From: Planctomycetia bacterium
GTDB lineage: Bacteria; Planctomycetota; Planctomycetia; Gemmatales; Gemmataceae
Direction of reading: 5' to 3'
DNA length: 5,343 bases
Assembly: GCA_022616395.1 (NCBI GenBank)
Contig: JAKEEV010001315.1
Location: 1 to 5,343, forward strand
Shown here: positions 5,333-5,343 of the stretch, piece after piece
Layout of the letters: every line of letters starts with the position of its first letter
Numbering within the stretch: position 1 is the stretch's first letter
Position numbers and translations under genes: made by a program
The notes under the pieces: model-generated
What the model saw: the letters and a program-made list of their open reading frames with translations, nothing else
The model's database searches: none
What the model was told of the DNA's origin: nothing

Positions 5333-5343
5333 ATGCGGTTCAC
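5333..5343 (+). CDS. Start of a further gene, product unknown, cut by the window edge
   Basis: ATG CGG TTC AC is preceded at a spacing of eight bases by GGAG (5321-5324), the best Shine-Dalgarno in the window, and by an extended -10 promoter. Only M-R-F and part of the next codon are visible, so nothing can be said about function. It follows the acetyltransferase stop by about 100 bp on the same strand. Confidence 0.5.

Overview
The window is GC-rich, with few genes and long intergenic stretches. It carries three complete genes and two gene ends cut by the window edges. The wording of the sigma factor (RLHDRYVHYKHRLA, then ANIRLAAHVAKRFR), the loose gene spacing and the YitH-type acetyltransferase are what I would expect of a planctomycete, probably near Gemmata (Gemmataceae). 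That placement is inference from protein style and cannot be proved here.

Layout, left to right. (1) 1-687, minus strand: the first 229 residues of a response regulator with a REC domain, a coiled coil and the start of a GGDEF domain, running off the left edge. (2) 688-1381: a 694-bp divergent intergenic region. It holds a compact dyad nested in a longer inverted repeat, a good sigma-70-type promoter (TTGATC, 17 bp, TACAAT) and a predicted leader of about 300 nt. (3) 1382-2389, plus: a complete 335-aa sigma-70-family factor with regions 1.2, 2, 3 and 4, closed by a strong intrinsic terminator. (4) 2460-2819: intergenic, with several inverted repeats, an extended -10 promoter and two exact copies of a 14-bp direct repeat. 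(5) 2820-4139, plus: a 439-aa protein that I do not recognise, with one motif resembling DUF4258-type proteins. (6) 4140-4367: a hairpin-rich spacer ending in a terminator-like stem. (7) 4368-5233, plus: a two-domain GNAT acetyltransferase whose frame is broken by one base at 4862-4868, on a sequence shaped like a -1 slippery heptamer. (8) 5333-5343, plus: the first codons of a further gene, with a good ribosome binding site.

The genes do not form one operon. The response regulator is divergent from the rest, and a clear terminator separates the sigma factor from the 439-aa gene. The common theme of the left half is regulation: a probable cyclic-di-GMP output protein faces an alternative or housekeeping-like sigma factor across a large regulatory region. 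The 439-aa gene stands alone between terminators, with what looks like its own promoter and operator. The best leads are the precisely placed frameshift in the acetyltransferase, the 14-bp repeat pair over the start of the 439-aa gene, and that unrecognised protein itself.
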